In this document: positions 8,540 to 16,866 of the stretch, in pieces
How positions within the stretch are numbered: the first letter of the stretch is position 1
Layout: the number at the start of each line of letters is the position of its first letter
NCBI GenBank assembly: GCA_002083435.1
Contig: LWDJ01000027.1
Span: 1 to 64,000 of the forward strand
Length of the DNA: 64,000 bases
Direction of reading: 5' to 3'
Origin: Proteobacteria bacterium SG_bin6
GTDB taxonomy: Bacteria > Pseudomonadota > Alphaproteobacteria > Sphingomonadales > Sphingomonadaceae
Position numbers and translations under genes: made by a program
Notes under the pieces: generated by a model
Told to the model about the DNA's origin: nothing
Database searches by the model: none
Seen by the model: the letters and a program-made list of their open reading frames with translations, nothing else

Positions 8540-9307
8540 ATGAGCCGCCGCCGCCCACGTCCCGGTTTGCCGCTGCGCGCGGTCGCGCCCAATGCGGTCA
8601 CCGCGCTTGCCTTATGTTCCGGATTGACCGGGGTGCGTTTCGCGATCTCCGGCGACTGGCCGCTCGCGGTGACGATGGTGCTGCTCGCGGCCGTGCTGGA
8701 CGGGCTCGATGGCAGCGTCGCGCGGCTGGTCCGCGGGGAAAGCCGTTTCGGCGCGGAACTCGATTCGCTTTCGGATGCGATCTCGTTCGGCGTCGCGCCG
8801 GCGCTGATCCTCTACCTCTGGTCGCTCCAGACGCTGCCGCGCTTCGGCTGGCTGAGCGCGCTGCTGCTCGCGGTGTTCTGCGCGCTGCGGCTGGCCCGGT
8901 TCAACGCGGCGATCGATGTCGCCGATCAACCGCACAAATCCGCCGGCTTTTTCACCGGGGTGCCGGCGCCGGCCGGGGCAGGGCTGGCGATGCTGCCGCT
9001 CTATCTGTGGCTGCTGAGTGGATGGCCACCGCTGCGGGCGCCCTGGCTGGTCGCGCCCTGGGTCGCGTGCATCGCCCTGTTGATGGTGTCGAGCGTCGCT
9101 ACATTCAGCCCCCGCTCGCTCCGCCTGCGTCGGGCGATCAGGTTCGAGGCGATCGCGGTGATCGTGCTGCTGGGCGCAGCCTTCGCGTCGGCGCCCTGGC
9201 ACCTGCTTTCCATCCTGAGCGGCGCCTATTTGCTCAGCATCCCGTTCAGCGCGCGCGCCTTCGCGCGGGTCAGGCAGCGGCGCGCCAAGCAGGCGCCATC
9301 GCCGTAA
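8540..9307 (+). CDS. pssA: CDP-diacylglycerol-serine O-phosphatidyltransferase
   Basis: A 255-residue membrane enzyme joining CDP-diacylglycerol and L-serine to phosphatidylserine. The CDP-alcohol phosphotransferase signature D-G-x2-A-R-x8-G-x3-D-x3-D is intact (DGSVAR ... FGAELDSLSDA, about residues 57-79), and about six hydrophobic helices follow. Its product is the substrate of Psd, encoded just upstream; the 220 bases between them hold no gene I can support, so pssA may have its own promoter. The 3' end overlaps a small minus-strand membrane protein gene. Confidence 0.95.
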   Translation: MSRRRPRPGLPLRAVAPNAVTALALCSGLTGVRFAISGDWPLAVTMVLLAAVLDGLDGSVARLVRGESRFGAELDSLSDAISFGVAPALILYLWSLQTLPRFGWLSALLLAVFCALRLARFNAAIDVADQPHKSAGFFTGVPAPAGAGLAMLPLYLWLLSGWPPLRAPWLVAPWVACIALLMVSSVATFSPRSLRLRRAIRFEAIAVIVLLGAAFASAPWHLLSILSGAYLLSIPFSARAFARVRQRRAKQAPSP

Positions 9308-9482
9308 CGACGCGAGGCGTCGGGCGCCGGGCCGGCACAGCCGCGATCGTCGCCCCCGGGGCTTGCCGGCTCCTCAGTAGCGCCACGATCCGCGGAAGCG
9401 CCGGCAGCAACGTATCAAGGAAGATCTGGGCGACCAGAACCAAGGCGCTTCCGAAGAGGACCGTACCGAGCAGAGCCATCAT
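9270..9482 (-). CDS. Small single-pass membrane protein, hypothetical
   Basis: A 70-residue frame begins with paired ATGs (9482 and 9479) after a minus-strand GGGAGTTGGG ribosome-binding site. It starts with one clear membrane helix (MALLGTVLFGSALVLVAQIF), then an amphipathic LPRIVALLRSRQ, and ends in a low-complexity Ala/Pro/Arg tail. A GTG at 9500 is an alternative start. It converges on pssA and overlaps its last 38 bases. I do not recognise the family. The helix and the ribosome-binding site argue for a real gene, but the tail reads like antisense sequence. Confidence 0.45.
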   Translation of the reverse strand: MMALLGTVLFGSALVLVAQIFLDTLLPALPRIVALLRSRQAPGATIAAVPARRPTPRVVTAMAPAWRAAA

Positions 9483-9735
9483 TACCCAACTCCCTGTCAC
9501 ACCATCATTTTCGCGGCGAGCCTAACGCGTAACCGCAACGCGCCGTTCCCGTTCGCTTTACAATCCCACTATGTTCCACCAACGTTCCGCGTGTCAACCC
9601 TTCATCTCCAGCCTTGATTTCGCGGCACCGATGGCGTAGGTGCGCCGCCTCAACCCCGCATGGGAAGCGTTCATACCGGTGTCGGCTTGCAGCTGATCAC
9701 GGCTTCCCAGAGGTGAAACCGGAAAGGAAATGATT
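9483..9735 (+). promoter_or_regulatory. Upstream region and leader of rpsB
   Basis: About 250 bases without a gene precede rpsB. A candidate promoter is TTGATT (about 9614-9619), 17 bases, then TAGGTG. The last 40 bases carry repeated CCGG/GGTGAAACCGG tracts that could fold next to the ribosome-binding site (GGAAAGGAA, 9721-9729), as expected for S2 autoregulation. I cannot match it to a known r-protein leader motif. Confidence 0.3.
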
Positions 9736-10557
9736 ATGGCGGCTCCTGTCGTCACCATGCAGCAATTGCTCGAGACCGGCGCGCATTTCGGTCACCAGAC
9801 CCACCGCTGGAACCCGAAGATGAAGCCTTACATCTTCGGTGAGCGCAACGGCGTTCACATCCTCGATCTGTCGCAGTCGGTTCCGCTGTTCGCGCGGGCG
9901 CTCGATTTCATCTCGGCGACGGTCGCCGCCGGCGGCAAGGTGCTGTTCGTCGGCACCAAGCGCCAAGCGCAGGAGCCGGTCGCGGAGGCCGCGCGCCGGT
10001 CGGGCCAGCATTTCGTCAACCACCGCTGGCTGGGCGGGATGCTCACCAACTGGAAGACCATCTCGGGCTCGATCAAGCGCCTGAAGATGCTGGAAGAGCG
10101 CCTGTCGGGCGACACCGCCGGCCTGACCAAGAAGGAAGTGCTGCAGCTGACCCGCGAGCGCGACAAGCTCGAACTGTCGCTGGGCGGCATCCGCGACATG
10201 GGCGGCATTCCCGACGTGATGTTCGTGATCGACGCGAACAAGGAAGAGCTGGCGATCAAGGAAGCCAATACGCTCGGCATCCCGGTCGTCGCGATCCTCG
10301 ATTCGAACGTCTCGCCCGATGGCATCGCTTTCCCGGTGCCGGGCAATGACGACGCGAGCCGCGCGATCCGCCTGTACTGCGAAGCGATCGCGATCGCCGC
10401 GACCCGTGGCGGCCAGGAAGCGCAGGCGCGCTACACCGGCGACATCGGCGCGCTCGACGAGCCGCTGCCCGAAGCGGCGCTGGACGTCGCGCCCGAGGTC
10501 TATGCCGAGCAACCCGGTGACGTCGCCGCGACCGAGACCCCCGCGCTCGACGCCTGA
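9736..10557 (+). CDS. rpsB: 30S ribosomal protein S2
   Basis: A 273-residue S2 protein, a late-assembling component of the small subunit that bridges head and body and helps recruit S1. The family start (VVTMQQLLETGAHFGHQTHRWNPKM) is intact, as are FVGTKRQAQ, NHRWLGGMLTNWKTI and the EANTLGIPVVAILDSN signature. The acidic Ala/Glu-rich C-terminal tail extends past the E. coli length. ATG 9736 is preferred over 9730 because the ribosome-binding site abuts 9730 but is correctly spaced for 9736. First gene of the rpsB-tsf-pyrH-frr cluster. Confidence 0.97.
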   Translation: MAAPVVTMQQLLETGAHFGHQTHRWNPKMKPYIFGERNGVHILDLSQSVPLFARALDFISATVAAGGKVLFVGTKRQAQEPVAEAARRSGQHFVNHRWLGGMLTNWKTISGSIKRLKMLEERLSGDTAGLTKKEVLQLTRERDKLELSLGGIRDMGGIPDVMFVIDANKEELAIKEANTLGIPVVAILDSNVSPDGIAFPVPGNDDASRAIRLYCEAIAIAATRGGQEAQARYTGDIGALDEPLPEAALDVAPEVYAEQPGDVAATETPALDA

Positions 10558-10578
10558 ACCGTCGCCGAACTGACACAA

Positions 10579-10610
10579 GGGCGGGATAGGCGCGAAGGCC
10601 TGTCCCGCCC
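10579..10610 (+). terminator. Strong hairpin between rpsB and tsf
   Basis: A thirteen-base stem (GGGCGGGATAGGC, 10579-10591, with 10598-10610; one G-U pair) closes a six-base GCGAAG loop. There is no T-tract. In other bacteria an attenuator between rpsB and tsf sets the ratio of the two proteins, so this may be a partial terminator or a processing stem. Confidence 0.55.
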
Positions 10611-10644
10611 GTCATCATGTTGAACCCATCAAAGGACCAGGATC

Positions 10645-11583
10645 ATGGCCGAAGTCACTGCCGCCACCGTCAAGGAACTGCGCGAGAAGAGCGGCGCGGG
10701 GATGATGGACTGCAAAAAGGCGCTCGCCGAAACCGGCGGCGACATGGATGCGGCGATGGATTGGCTGCGCACCAAGGGCCTCGCCGCCGCCGCCAAGAAG
10801 TCGAGCCGCACCGCGGCCGAAGGGCTGATCGGGATCGCGGTCGCCGGCACCAAGGGCGCGGCGATCGAGGTGAACTCGGAGACCGATTTCGTCGCCAAGA
10901 ACGATATTTTCCAGGCGTTCGTCCGCGAAGTCACGCAGATCTCGCTTGAACAGGGCGATGATCTGGCGGTGATCAAGGCAGCGGCGATGGCCTCGGGCAA
11001 GACCGTCGAGGAGCAGCTCGTCGCCAATATCGCGACGATCGGCGAGAACCAGAATCTGCGCCGCGCGCGTCGGCTGGAAGTGAAGGCCGGCGCGGTGGTG
11101 CCCTATGTCCACAATTCGGTCGCGCCGGGCCTCGGCAAGATCGGCGTGCTCGTCGCGCTGGAGAGCGAGGCGGGCGCGGATGTGCTCGAGCCGCTGGGCA
11201 AGCAGATCGCGATGCACATCGCCGCCGCGTTTCCGCTCGCGCTGCGCGAGGACGAGCTCGACGCCGAGGTGATCGAGCGCGAGCGCGCGATCGCCACCGA
11301 AAAAGCGGCCGAGAGCGGCAAGCCCGCCGACATCGTTGCGAAGATGGTCGATGGCGCGATCGCCAAGTACCGCAAGGAAAACGCGCTGCTCAGCCAGCTG
11401 CTGGTGATGGACGGCAAGACCAAGATCGCCGATTTCGTGGCGCAGGCCGCGAAACAGGCGGGCAGCGACATCCAGCTGACCAGCTATGTCCGCTTCCAGC
11501 TGGGCGAGGGGATCGAGAAGGAAGCCAGCGATTTCGCCGCCGAAGTCGCCAAGGTTTCGGGCGTGCCGCAGCCGGGCGCCTGA
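10645..11583 (+). CDS. tsf: Elongation factor Ts
   Basis: A 312-residue guanine nucleotide exchange factor for EF-Tu. The first 50 residues form the UBA-like domain with LREKSGAGMMDCKKAL, followed by the conserved NSETDFVAKND segment (about 75-85) that contacts EF-Tu and displaces Mg2+ from GDP. Two core subdomains follow. Spacing and content match the nearly universal rpsB-tsf pair. The ATG at 10645 has an AAAGGACCAGG ribosome-binding site. Confidence 0.97.
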   Translation: MAEVTAATVKELREKSGAGMMDCKKALAETGGDMDAAMDWLRTKGLAAAAKKSSRTAAEGLIGIAVAGTKGAAIEVNSETDFVAKNDIFQAFVREVTQISLEQGDDLAVIKAAAMASGKTVEEQLVANIATIGENQNLRRARRLEVKAGAVVPYVHNSVAPGLGKIGVLVALESEAGADVLEPLGKQIAMHIAAAFPLALREDELDAEVIERERAIATEKAAESGKPADIVAKMVDGAIAKYRKENALLSQLLVMDGKTKIADFVAQAAKQAGSDIQLTSYVRFQLGEGIEKEASDFAAEVAKVSGVPQPGA

Positions 11584-11590
11584 TCGCGTT

Positions 11591-11626
11591 ATCGGGTGCC
11601 GGGGTCGTTATGCCCCGGCACCTGAT
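11591..11626 (+). terminator. Hairpin between tsf and pyrH
   Basis: The ten-base perfect stem GGTGCCGGGG (11595-11604) with 11613-11622 extends to about fourteen pairs through ATC/GAT and one G-U. The loop is eight bases. No T-tract follows, so it may be partial, allowing read-through to pyrH. Confidence 0.6.
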
Positions 11627-11686
11627 CCGCCTTGCAATTCCCGGTCGCGCGCCTAAGGTCCGCGCCACTTCAGCCCCGGACCCGTG

Positions 11687-12412
11687 ATGACGATCCCTCA
11701 CTTCAAGCGCATCCTCCTGAAGCTATCGGGCGAGGTCCTGATGGGCCAGCAGCAGTTCGGGATCGATCCGGCGACGGTCGATCGCGTTGCCGGGGAGATC
11801 GCAGCGGCCAAGCAGGCGGGCCATGAAATGTGCGTCGTCGTTGGCGGCGGCAACATCTTTCGCGGGCTGGCGGGCGCCGCCAAGGGCTTCGACCGGACGA
11901 GCGCCGACTATATGGGGATGCTCGCGACCGTGATGAACGCGATCGCGGTGCAGAACGCGCTGGAGAAGATGGGCGTCGAAACGCGCGTCCAGTCGGCGAT
12001 ACCAATGGCGAGCGTGTGCGAGCCCTATATCCGCCGCCGCGCGATCCGGCACATGGAAAAGGGCCGGATCGTGATTTTCGCCGCTGGCACCGGCAACCCG
12101 TTCTTCACCACCGACACCGCCGCCGCCTTGCGCGCCGCCGAGATGAACTGCGACGCGCTGTTCAAGGGCACCAGCGTCGACGGCGTGTACAACGCCGATC
12201 CGAAAAAGGATGCGAGCGCGACGCGCTACGAAACGCTCGGCTTTGGCCAGGTGCTGGCGGACAATCTGAAGGTGATGGATGCGGCGGCGGTCGCTTTGTG
12301 TCGCGAAAACAACATCCCGATCGTGGTGTTCAACATCCGCAAGGAAGGCAATCTCGCCTCGGTGATGGAGGGCGAGGGCACCTATACGATCGTGCAGAAC
12401 CTGGAGAGCTGA
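11687..12412 (+). CDS. pyrH: UMP kinase
   Basis: A 241-residue amino-acid-kinase-fold enzyme phosphorylating UMP to UDP with ATP, the first committed step to UTP and CTP. KRILLKLSGEVLMG carries the ATP-binding lysines, VVVGGGNIFRG the glycine-rich UMP site, and FFTTDTAAALRAAE the conserved nucleotide loop. The bacterial enzyme is a hexamer, activated by GTP and inhibited by UTP in most species. A GTG at 11684 precedes the ATG at 11687; the ATG is preferred. Followed by frr five bases later. Confidence 0.97.
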   Translation: MTIPHFKRILLKLSGEVLMGQQQFGIDPATVDRVAGEIAAAKQAGHEMCVVVGGGNIFRGLAGAAKGFDRTSADYMGMLATVMNAIAVQNALEKMGVETRVQSAIPMASVCEPYIRRRAIRHMEKGRIVIFAAGTGNPFFTTDTAAALRAAEMNCDALFKGTSVDGVYNADPKKDASATRYETLGFGQVLADNLKVMDAAAVALCRENNIPIVVFNIRKEGNLASVMEGEGTYTIVQNLES

Positions 12413-12417
12413 AGACC

Positions 12418-12975
12418 ATGCCCGCCTATGACAAGGCCGATCTGGAACGCCGGATGCACGGCGCCGTGGAAGCGCTGAAGAACGATTTGGGGGGGCTGCG
12501 CACCGGCCGCGCGAGCGTGACCTTGCTCGATCCGGTGACGGTCGAGGTTTATGGCAGCCATATGCCGCTCAATCAGGTCGCGACCGTCTCGACGCCCGAG
12601 GCGCGGCTGATTTCGGTGCAGGTGTGGGACCGCTCGAATGTCGGCGCGGCCGACAAGGCGATCCGCTCGGCGGGGTTGGGGCTGAACCCGATCGTCGATG
12701 GGCAGACGCTGCGTATCCCGATCCCCGATCTGACCGAGGAACGCCGCAAGGAACTCGCCAAGCTCGCCGGCCAATATGCCGAGAAAGCGCGTATCGCGGT
12801 GCGCAACGTCCGCCGCGACGGCATGGACGCGCTCAAGACCGACGAGAAGAAGGGCGTGATGAGCGAGGACGAGCGCAAGCGCGGCGAGACCGAGGTGCAG
12901 AAGCTCACCGACGCGACGGTCGCCGAGATCGACGCCGCGGCGAGCGCCAAGGAAAAGGAAATTCTCGGCAAGTGA
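12418..12975 (+). CDS. frr: Ribosome recycling factor
   Basis: A 185-residue tRNA-mimic protein that works with EF-G to split post-termination ribosomes. The N-terminal three-helix bundle half includes LRTGRAS (conserved Arg region); the beta/alpha domain includes YGSHMPLNQVATVSTPEARL and IPDLTEERRKEL; the C-terminal helix ends in KEKEIL. All family regions are present and the length is typical. Starts five bases after pyrH; its stop overlaps the GTG start of uppS. Confidence 0.97.
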   Translation: MPAYDKADLERRMHGAVEALKNDLGGLRTGRASVTLLDPVTVEVYGSHMPLNQVATVSTPEARLISVQVWDRSNVGAADKAIRSAGLGLNPIVDGQTLRIPIPDLTEERRKELAKLAGQYAEKARIAVRNVRRDGMDALKTDEKKGVMSEDERKRGETEVQKLTDATVAEIDAAASAKEKEILGK

Positions 12976-13715
12976 GCGCCCGGGCCGCCCCGGTGCCGCA
13001 GGCGGCCACGGGGACGGGCGCGCTGCCGCGCCACGTCGCGATCATCATGGACGGCAATGGCCGCTGGGCCAAGGCGCGCTTCCTGCCGCGCCTTGCGGGG
13101 CACAAGGCAGGGGTGGAAGCGGTGCGCCGGGTGACGCGCCACGCGCGCCGGCTCGGCATCGAGGCGCTGACGCTCTACGCCTTCTCCTCCGAGAACTGGC
13201 GCCGCCCCGATGAGGAAGTGAGCGACCTGACCGGGCTGCTGAAGCACTTCCTCCGCGCCGATCTGAACGAGCTGGTGCGCGAGAATGTGCGACTGCGGGT
13301 GATTGGCGATTATCGCCGCTTCGGTGCCGAGGCGAGCGCGCTGATCGACGACGCGCTCGCGCGTACCGCCCCCAACACCGGCCCGCTGCTGGTGATCGCG
13401 CTCAATTACGGGTCGCAGGTCGAGCTGGCCCATGCCGCCAAATTGCTCGCCGAGCGGGTCGCGCGGGGCGAGATACCGGCGGAGGCGATCACGCCCGACG
13501 CGATCGAGGCCGAGCTGGAGACGCGCGCGCTGCCGCCGCTCGATCTGCTAATCCGCACCTCGGGCGAGTGCCGCTTGTCCAACTTCCTGCTGTGGCAGGC
13601 GGCCTACGCCGAATTGCTGTTTGTCGACACGCTGTGGCCCGATTTCGACGAAGCGGCGTTCGAGGCGGCCATCGCGCAATTCGGCCAAAGGCAGCGCCGC
13701 TTCGGGGGGCTATGA
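12972..13715 (+). CDS. uppS: Isoprenyl transferase (undecaprenyl diphosphate synthase)
   Basis: A 247-residue cis-prenyltransferase making undecaprenyl diphosphate, the lipid carrier for peptidoglycan and surface glycans. The catalytic IIMDGNGRWAKAR segment (Asp for Mg2+ and diphosphate), AFSSENWRRP, and the C-terminal RTSGECRLSNFLLWQAAYAEL are intact. The only start that includes the conserved N-terminus with a short leader is the GTG at 12972, whose last two bases lie in the frr stop (GTGA), implying coupled translation. It ends with an ATGA overlap into cdsA. Confidence 0.95.
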   Translation: MSARAAPVPQAATGTGALPRHVAIIMDGNGRWAKARFLPRLAGHKAGVEAVRRVTRHARRLGIEALTLYAFSSENWRRPDEEVSDLTGLLKHFLRADLNELVRENVRLRVIGDYRRFGAEASALIDDALARTAPNTGPLLVIALNYGSQVELAHAAKLLAERVARGEIPAEAITPDAIEAELETRALPPLDLLIRTSGECRLSNFLLWQAAYAELLFVDTLWPDFDEAAFEAAIAQFGQRQRRFGGL

Positions 13716-14518
13716 GCCGCGCGCCTTCCGAACTCGCCGCGCGGATCGCGGTGGGGGCGGTGCTGGTGGCCGTGGCGCTCTTCGCGTTATGGCTGGGGAG
13801 CCATGCCTTCTGGCTGCTCTGCGTGCTGATGGCGCTGGGGGTGCTCTATGAATGGGCGGCGCTTGACGAAGCCAGCGCGGCGACCAAGCGGCTGGCGCAG
13901 CTCGCGCTGATGGTGCCGCTCGCGCTGCTGTCGCCGCTGGCGATCGTCGCGCCGGCGCCGCATGTGCCCTATTTTCTGGCGCTGGGGTTGATCTTTGGCG
14001 CGGCGCTGTTCGTGCACGGGGTCACGCGGCGCGGGTTTCTGGCGGCGGGCGTCGTCTATGCGGGGCTCCCGGTGCTGGCGCTGCTGTGGCTGCGCGATCA
14101 GCCGCGGGGTCTCGAGTTCGCCATTTGGGCGCTGGGTCTGGTGTGGCTTTGCGACATCGGCGCCTATTTCGCCGGGCGGACGATCGGAGGCCCGCGGCTG
14201 GCGCCGGCGATCAGCCCGAACAAGACCTGGGCAGGGGCGATCGGCGGGGTGGTATTGGCGAGTATCTTCGCGGCGCTGCTCCATTGGCGCACCGGGCTGC
14301 CCTGGCGATTGACGCTCGCGACGCCCGTGCTCGCGATGTTGGCGGAAGGGGGCGACCTGTTCGAAAGCTGGCTGAAACGCCGCGCCGGGGTGAAGGATAG
14401 CGGCACACTCTTGCCCGGCCATGGCGGCTTGCTAGACCGGCTCGATGGTTTGGTGCCGGTGGCGCCGGTGGCGGCGTTTCTGGTGATGCTGCCGCGTTTG
14501 CAGGGATATTGGGGATGA
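13712..14518 (+). CDS. cdsA: Phosphatidate cytidylyltransferase
   Basis: A 268-residue polytopic membrane enzyme converting phosphatidate and CTP into CDP-diacylglycerol, the precursor used by PssA elsewhere in this window. The CdsA signature is complete near the C-terminus: ESWLKRRAGVKDSGTLLPGH followed by GGLLDRLD. About seven membrane helices precede it. ATG 13712 overlaps the uppS stop by four bases, and its own stop overlaps the dxr start. Confidence 0.95.
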   Translation: MSRAPSELAARIAVGAVLVAVALFALWLGSHAFWLLCVLMALGVLYEWAALDEASAATKRLAQLALMVPLALLSPLAIVAPAPHVPYFLALGLIFGAALFVHGVTRRGFLAAGVVYAGLPVLALLWLRDQPRGLEFAIWALGLVWLCDIGAYFAGRTIGGPRLAPAISPNKTWAGAIGGVVLASIFAALLHWRTGLPWRLTLATPVLAMLAEGGDLFESWLKRRAGVKDSGTLLPGHGGLLDRLDGLVPVAPVAAFLVMLPRLQGYWG

Positions 14519-15672
14519 AGACGGTAACCATTCTGGGCGCGACCGGATCGATCGGCAGCTCGACGCTCGATCTGGTCGAGCGCGCGCCCGAGGCATTCGA
14601 CGTGGTCGCGCTGACCGCCAATTGCGATGTCGAAAAGCTGGCGGCGGCGGCGGTGCGCACCAACGCCAAGCTCGCGGTCGTCGCCGACGATGGCTGCTAC
14701 GCCGCGCTCAAGGAGCGGCTCGTCGGCACCGGGATCGAGGCGGCGGCGGGGGCCGACGCGGTGTGCGACGCGGCGCGCGCGGGCGCCGAGTGGACGATGG
14801 CGGCGATCGTCGGGTGCGCCGGGCTGAAACCCAGCATGGCCGCGGTGGAGCAGGGCAAGACGGTCGCGCTCGCCAACAAGGAAGCGCTCGTCTCGGCCGG
14901 CGACGTGATGACCGCCGCCGTCGCCCGCCACGGCGCGACGCTGCTGCCGGTCGATAGCGAGCATAACGCCGTCTATCAGTGTTTCGATCACGCCGCCCCC
15001 GGCCGGGTCGCGCGGGTGATCCTGACGGCGAGCGGCGGCCCGTTCCGCGACACCCCCGCCGATCAGATGGCCGCGATCACCCCGGCGCAGGCGGTCGCGC
15101 ACCCCAATTGGTCGATGGGCGCGAAGATCAGCGTCGATTCGGCGACGCTGATGAACAAGGGGCTCGAACTGATCGAGGCGTTCCATCTGTTCCCGATCAC
15201 CGCCGATCAGCTGGACGTGGTGGTTCACCGCCAATCGGTGATCCATTCGATGGTCGAATATATCGACGGCTCGGTGCTCGCGCAGCTCGGCACGCCGGAT
15301 ATGCGCACGCCGATTGCCTATACCCTCGCCTGGCCCGACCGGATGGTGACGCCGGGGCCGCGGCTCGACCTCGCGGCGATTGGCAGGCTTGATTTCCAGG
15401 CACCCGATTTCGATCGCTTTCCCTGCCTGAAGCTCGCGCTCGATTGCCTGAAGGCGGGCGGGGCGCGGCCGATCATTCTGAACGCCGCGAACGAAATCGC
15501 GGTCGCCGCGTTTCTGGCGGGGCGCGCGGGTTTTCTTGAAATTGCCGCAATCGTCGCGGATACGCTTGAAGGCTATGATCCGGCCGCGCCGGAAACGCTC
15601 GACGCGGTGCTGGCGATCGACGCCGAGGCGCGGCGCCTGGCCGGTGAGCGGGTGAAGGAAAGTGTCGCTTGA
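14515..15672 (+). CDS. dxr: 1-deoxy-D-xylulose 5-phosphate reductoisomerase
   Basis: A 385-residue enzyme of the MEP isoprenoid pathway: it rearranges and reduces DXP to 2-C-methylerythritol 4-phosphate with NADPH, and is the target of fosmidomycin. The NADPH-binding GATGSIGSSTLDL is at the N-terminus; NKEALVSAGD, LPVDSEHNAVYQ and ASGGPFRD supply metal and substrate ligands; HPNWSMGAKISVDSATLMNK is the flexible catalytic region. The ATG at 14515 overlaps cdsA. It feeds isoprenoid precursors to uppS two genes upstream. Confidence 0.96.
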   Translation: MKTVTILGATGSIGSSTLDLVERAPEAFDVVALTANCDVEKLAAAAVRTNAKLAVVADDGCYAALKERLVGTGIEAAAGADAVCDAARAGAEWTMAAIVGCAGLKPSMAAVEQGKTVALANKEALVSAGDVMTAAVARHGATLLPVDSEHNAVYQCFDHAAPGRVARVILTASGGPFRDTPADQMAAITPAQAVAHPNWSMGAKISVDSATLMNKGLELIEAFHLFPITADQLDVVVHRQSVIHSMVEYIDGSVLAQLGTPDMRTPIAYTLAWPDRMVTPGPRLDLAAIGRLDFQAPDFDRFPCLKLALDCLKAGGARPIILNAANEIAVAAFLAGRAGFLEIAAIVADTLEGYDPAAPETLDAVLAIDAEARRLAGERVKESVA

Positions 15673-16808
15673 GTCAGTCACCCGGCCTGCTGATTACCCT
15701 GCTCGCGTTCGTGCTGGTGATCGGCCCGCTCGTGTTCGTGCACGAGCTTGGCCATTATTTGGTCGGCCGCTGGTGCGGGGTGAAGGCCGACGAATTCTCG
15801 ATCGGTTTCGGGCGCGAGCTGTTCGGCTTCACCGATAAGCGCGGTACGCGCTGGCGCTTTGGCTGGTTGCCGATCGGCGGTTATGTGAAGTTCGCCGGCG
15901 ACATGGACCCGTCGAGCCGGACAGACCCCGATTGGCTGGCGCTGCCCGCCGAGGAGCGCGCCAAGACCTTTCCCGCCAAGCCCGTGTGGCAACGCGCGCT
16001 GATCGTCGCGGCGGGGCCGCTCACCAATTTTCTCGTCGCGCTGCTGATCCTGGCGGGTTTCGCGATGGCGATCGGCGAGGCACGGGTGCCGACCACCGTC
16101 GGCCTGGTGGAACCCGGCAGCGCCGCCGCCGCCGCTGGCCTGAAGCCCGGCGACCACATCACCGCGCTCGGCGGGCGCCGGGTCGATCAGTTCCAGCAGA
16201 TGGTCGATTATGTCCGGCTCCGGCCCGGCGCCCGGATACGCATCGATTACAGCCGCGCCGGCACCGCGCGCACTACCGAAGCGCTGATCGGGACGACGAT
16301 GGTGCGCGACCGGTTCGGCAATAGCGGGGCGCTCGGCCGGCTTGGGCTTGGTTATGATCCCGCGACGGTGCGGTATGACCGGGTCGGGTTACTGGAAGCT
16401 CCCGGCGCGGCCTTGACCCAGATGGGCCGGCTGCTCGGCATGATGCGCGATGCCATCGGCCAGATCATCGTCGGCGAACGTTCGGTGAAGGAACTTGGCG
16501 GACCGTTACAAATCGCCAAGGTTTCAGGCGAGCAATTGGCACAAGGGACCGCCAGCTTCATCTATCTGATCGCGCTGGTCTCGATTAATCTTGCAGTCAT
16601 CAACTTGCTGCCAGTGCCGGTGCTCGATGGCGGCCATCTGCTGTTTTATGCGATCGAGGCGATCCGCCGGCGGCCGGTTGACGCGCGGGTGATGGACCTG
16701 GCGTTTCGGGGCGGGCTGGCTGCGGTGCTCGCGCTGATGCTGATGGTGACGATCAACGATCTGGGTTCTTTTGGGCTTTGGAGTCGTTTGGCTGGCTTGA
16801 TCGGCTGA
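15669..16808 (+). CDS. rseP: RIP metalloprotease RseP (site-2 protease family)
   Basis: A 379-residue inner-membrane zinc protease. HELGH is at residues 25-29 in the first membrane helix, and the second zinc-ligand motif LLPVPVLDGGHLLFY is near residues 310-325. One PDZ domain lies between (about 120-205), with the last helices at the C-terminus. It cuts anti-sigma factors and signal-peptide remnants within the membrane. The start is TTG at 15669, inside the dxr stop (TTGA), with no better ATG before the conserved first helix. It lies upstream of bamA, as is general in proteobacteria. Confidence 0.94.
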   Translation: MSQSPGLLITLLAFVLVIGPLVFVHELGHYLVGRWCGVKADEFSIGFGRELFGFTDKRGTRWRFGWLPIGGYVKFAGDMDPSSRTDPDWLALPAEERAKTFPAKPVWQRALIVAAGPLTNFLVALLILAGFAMAIGEARVPTTVGLVEPGSAAAAAGLKPGDHITALGGRRVDQFQQMVDYVRLRPGARIRIDYSRAGTARTTEALIGTTMVRDRFGNSGALGRLGLGYDPATVRYDRVGLLEAPGAALTQMGRLLGMMRDAIGQIIVGERSVKELGGPLQIAKVSGEQLAQGTASFIYLIALVSINLAVINLLPVPVLDGGHLLFYAIEAIRRRPVDARVMDLAFRGGLAAVLALMLMVTINDLGSFGLWSRLAGLIG

Positions 16809-16866
16809 ACGGCTTGAGGCAGGGCGGGCGGGGAGCGCGCGCCGAGGGTTGGTTTGGGGTGAAATA

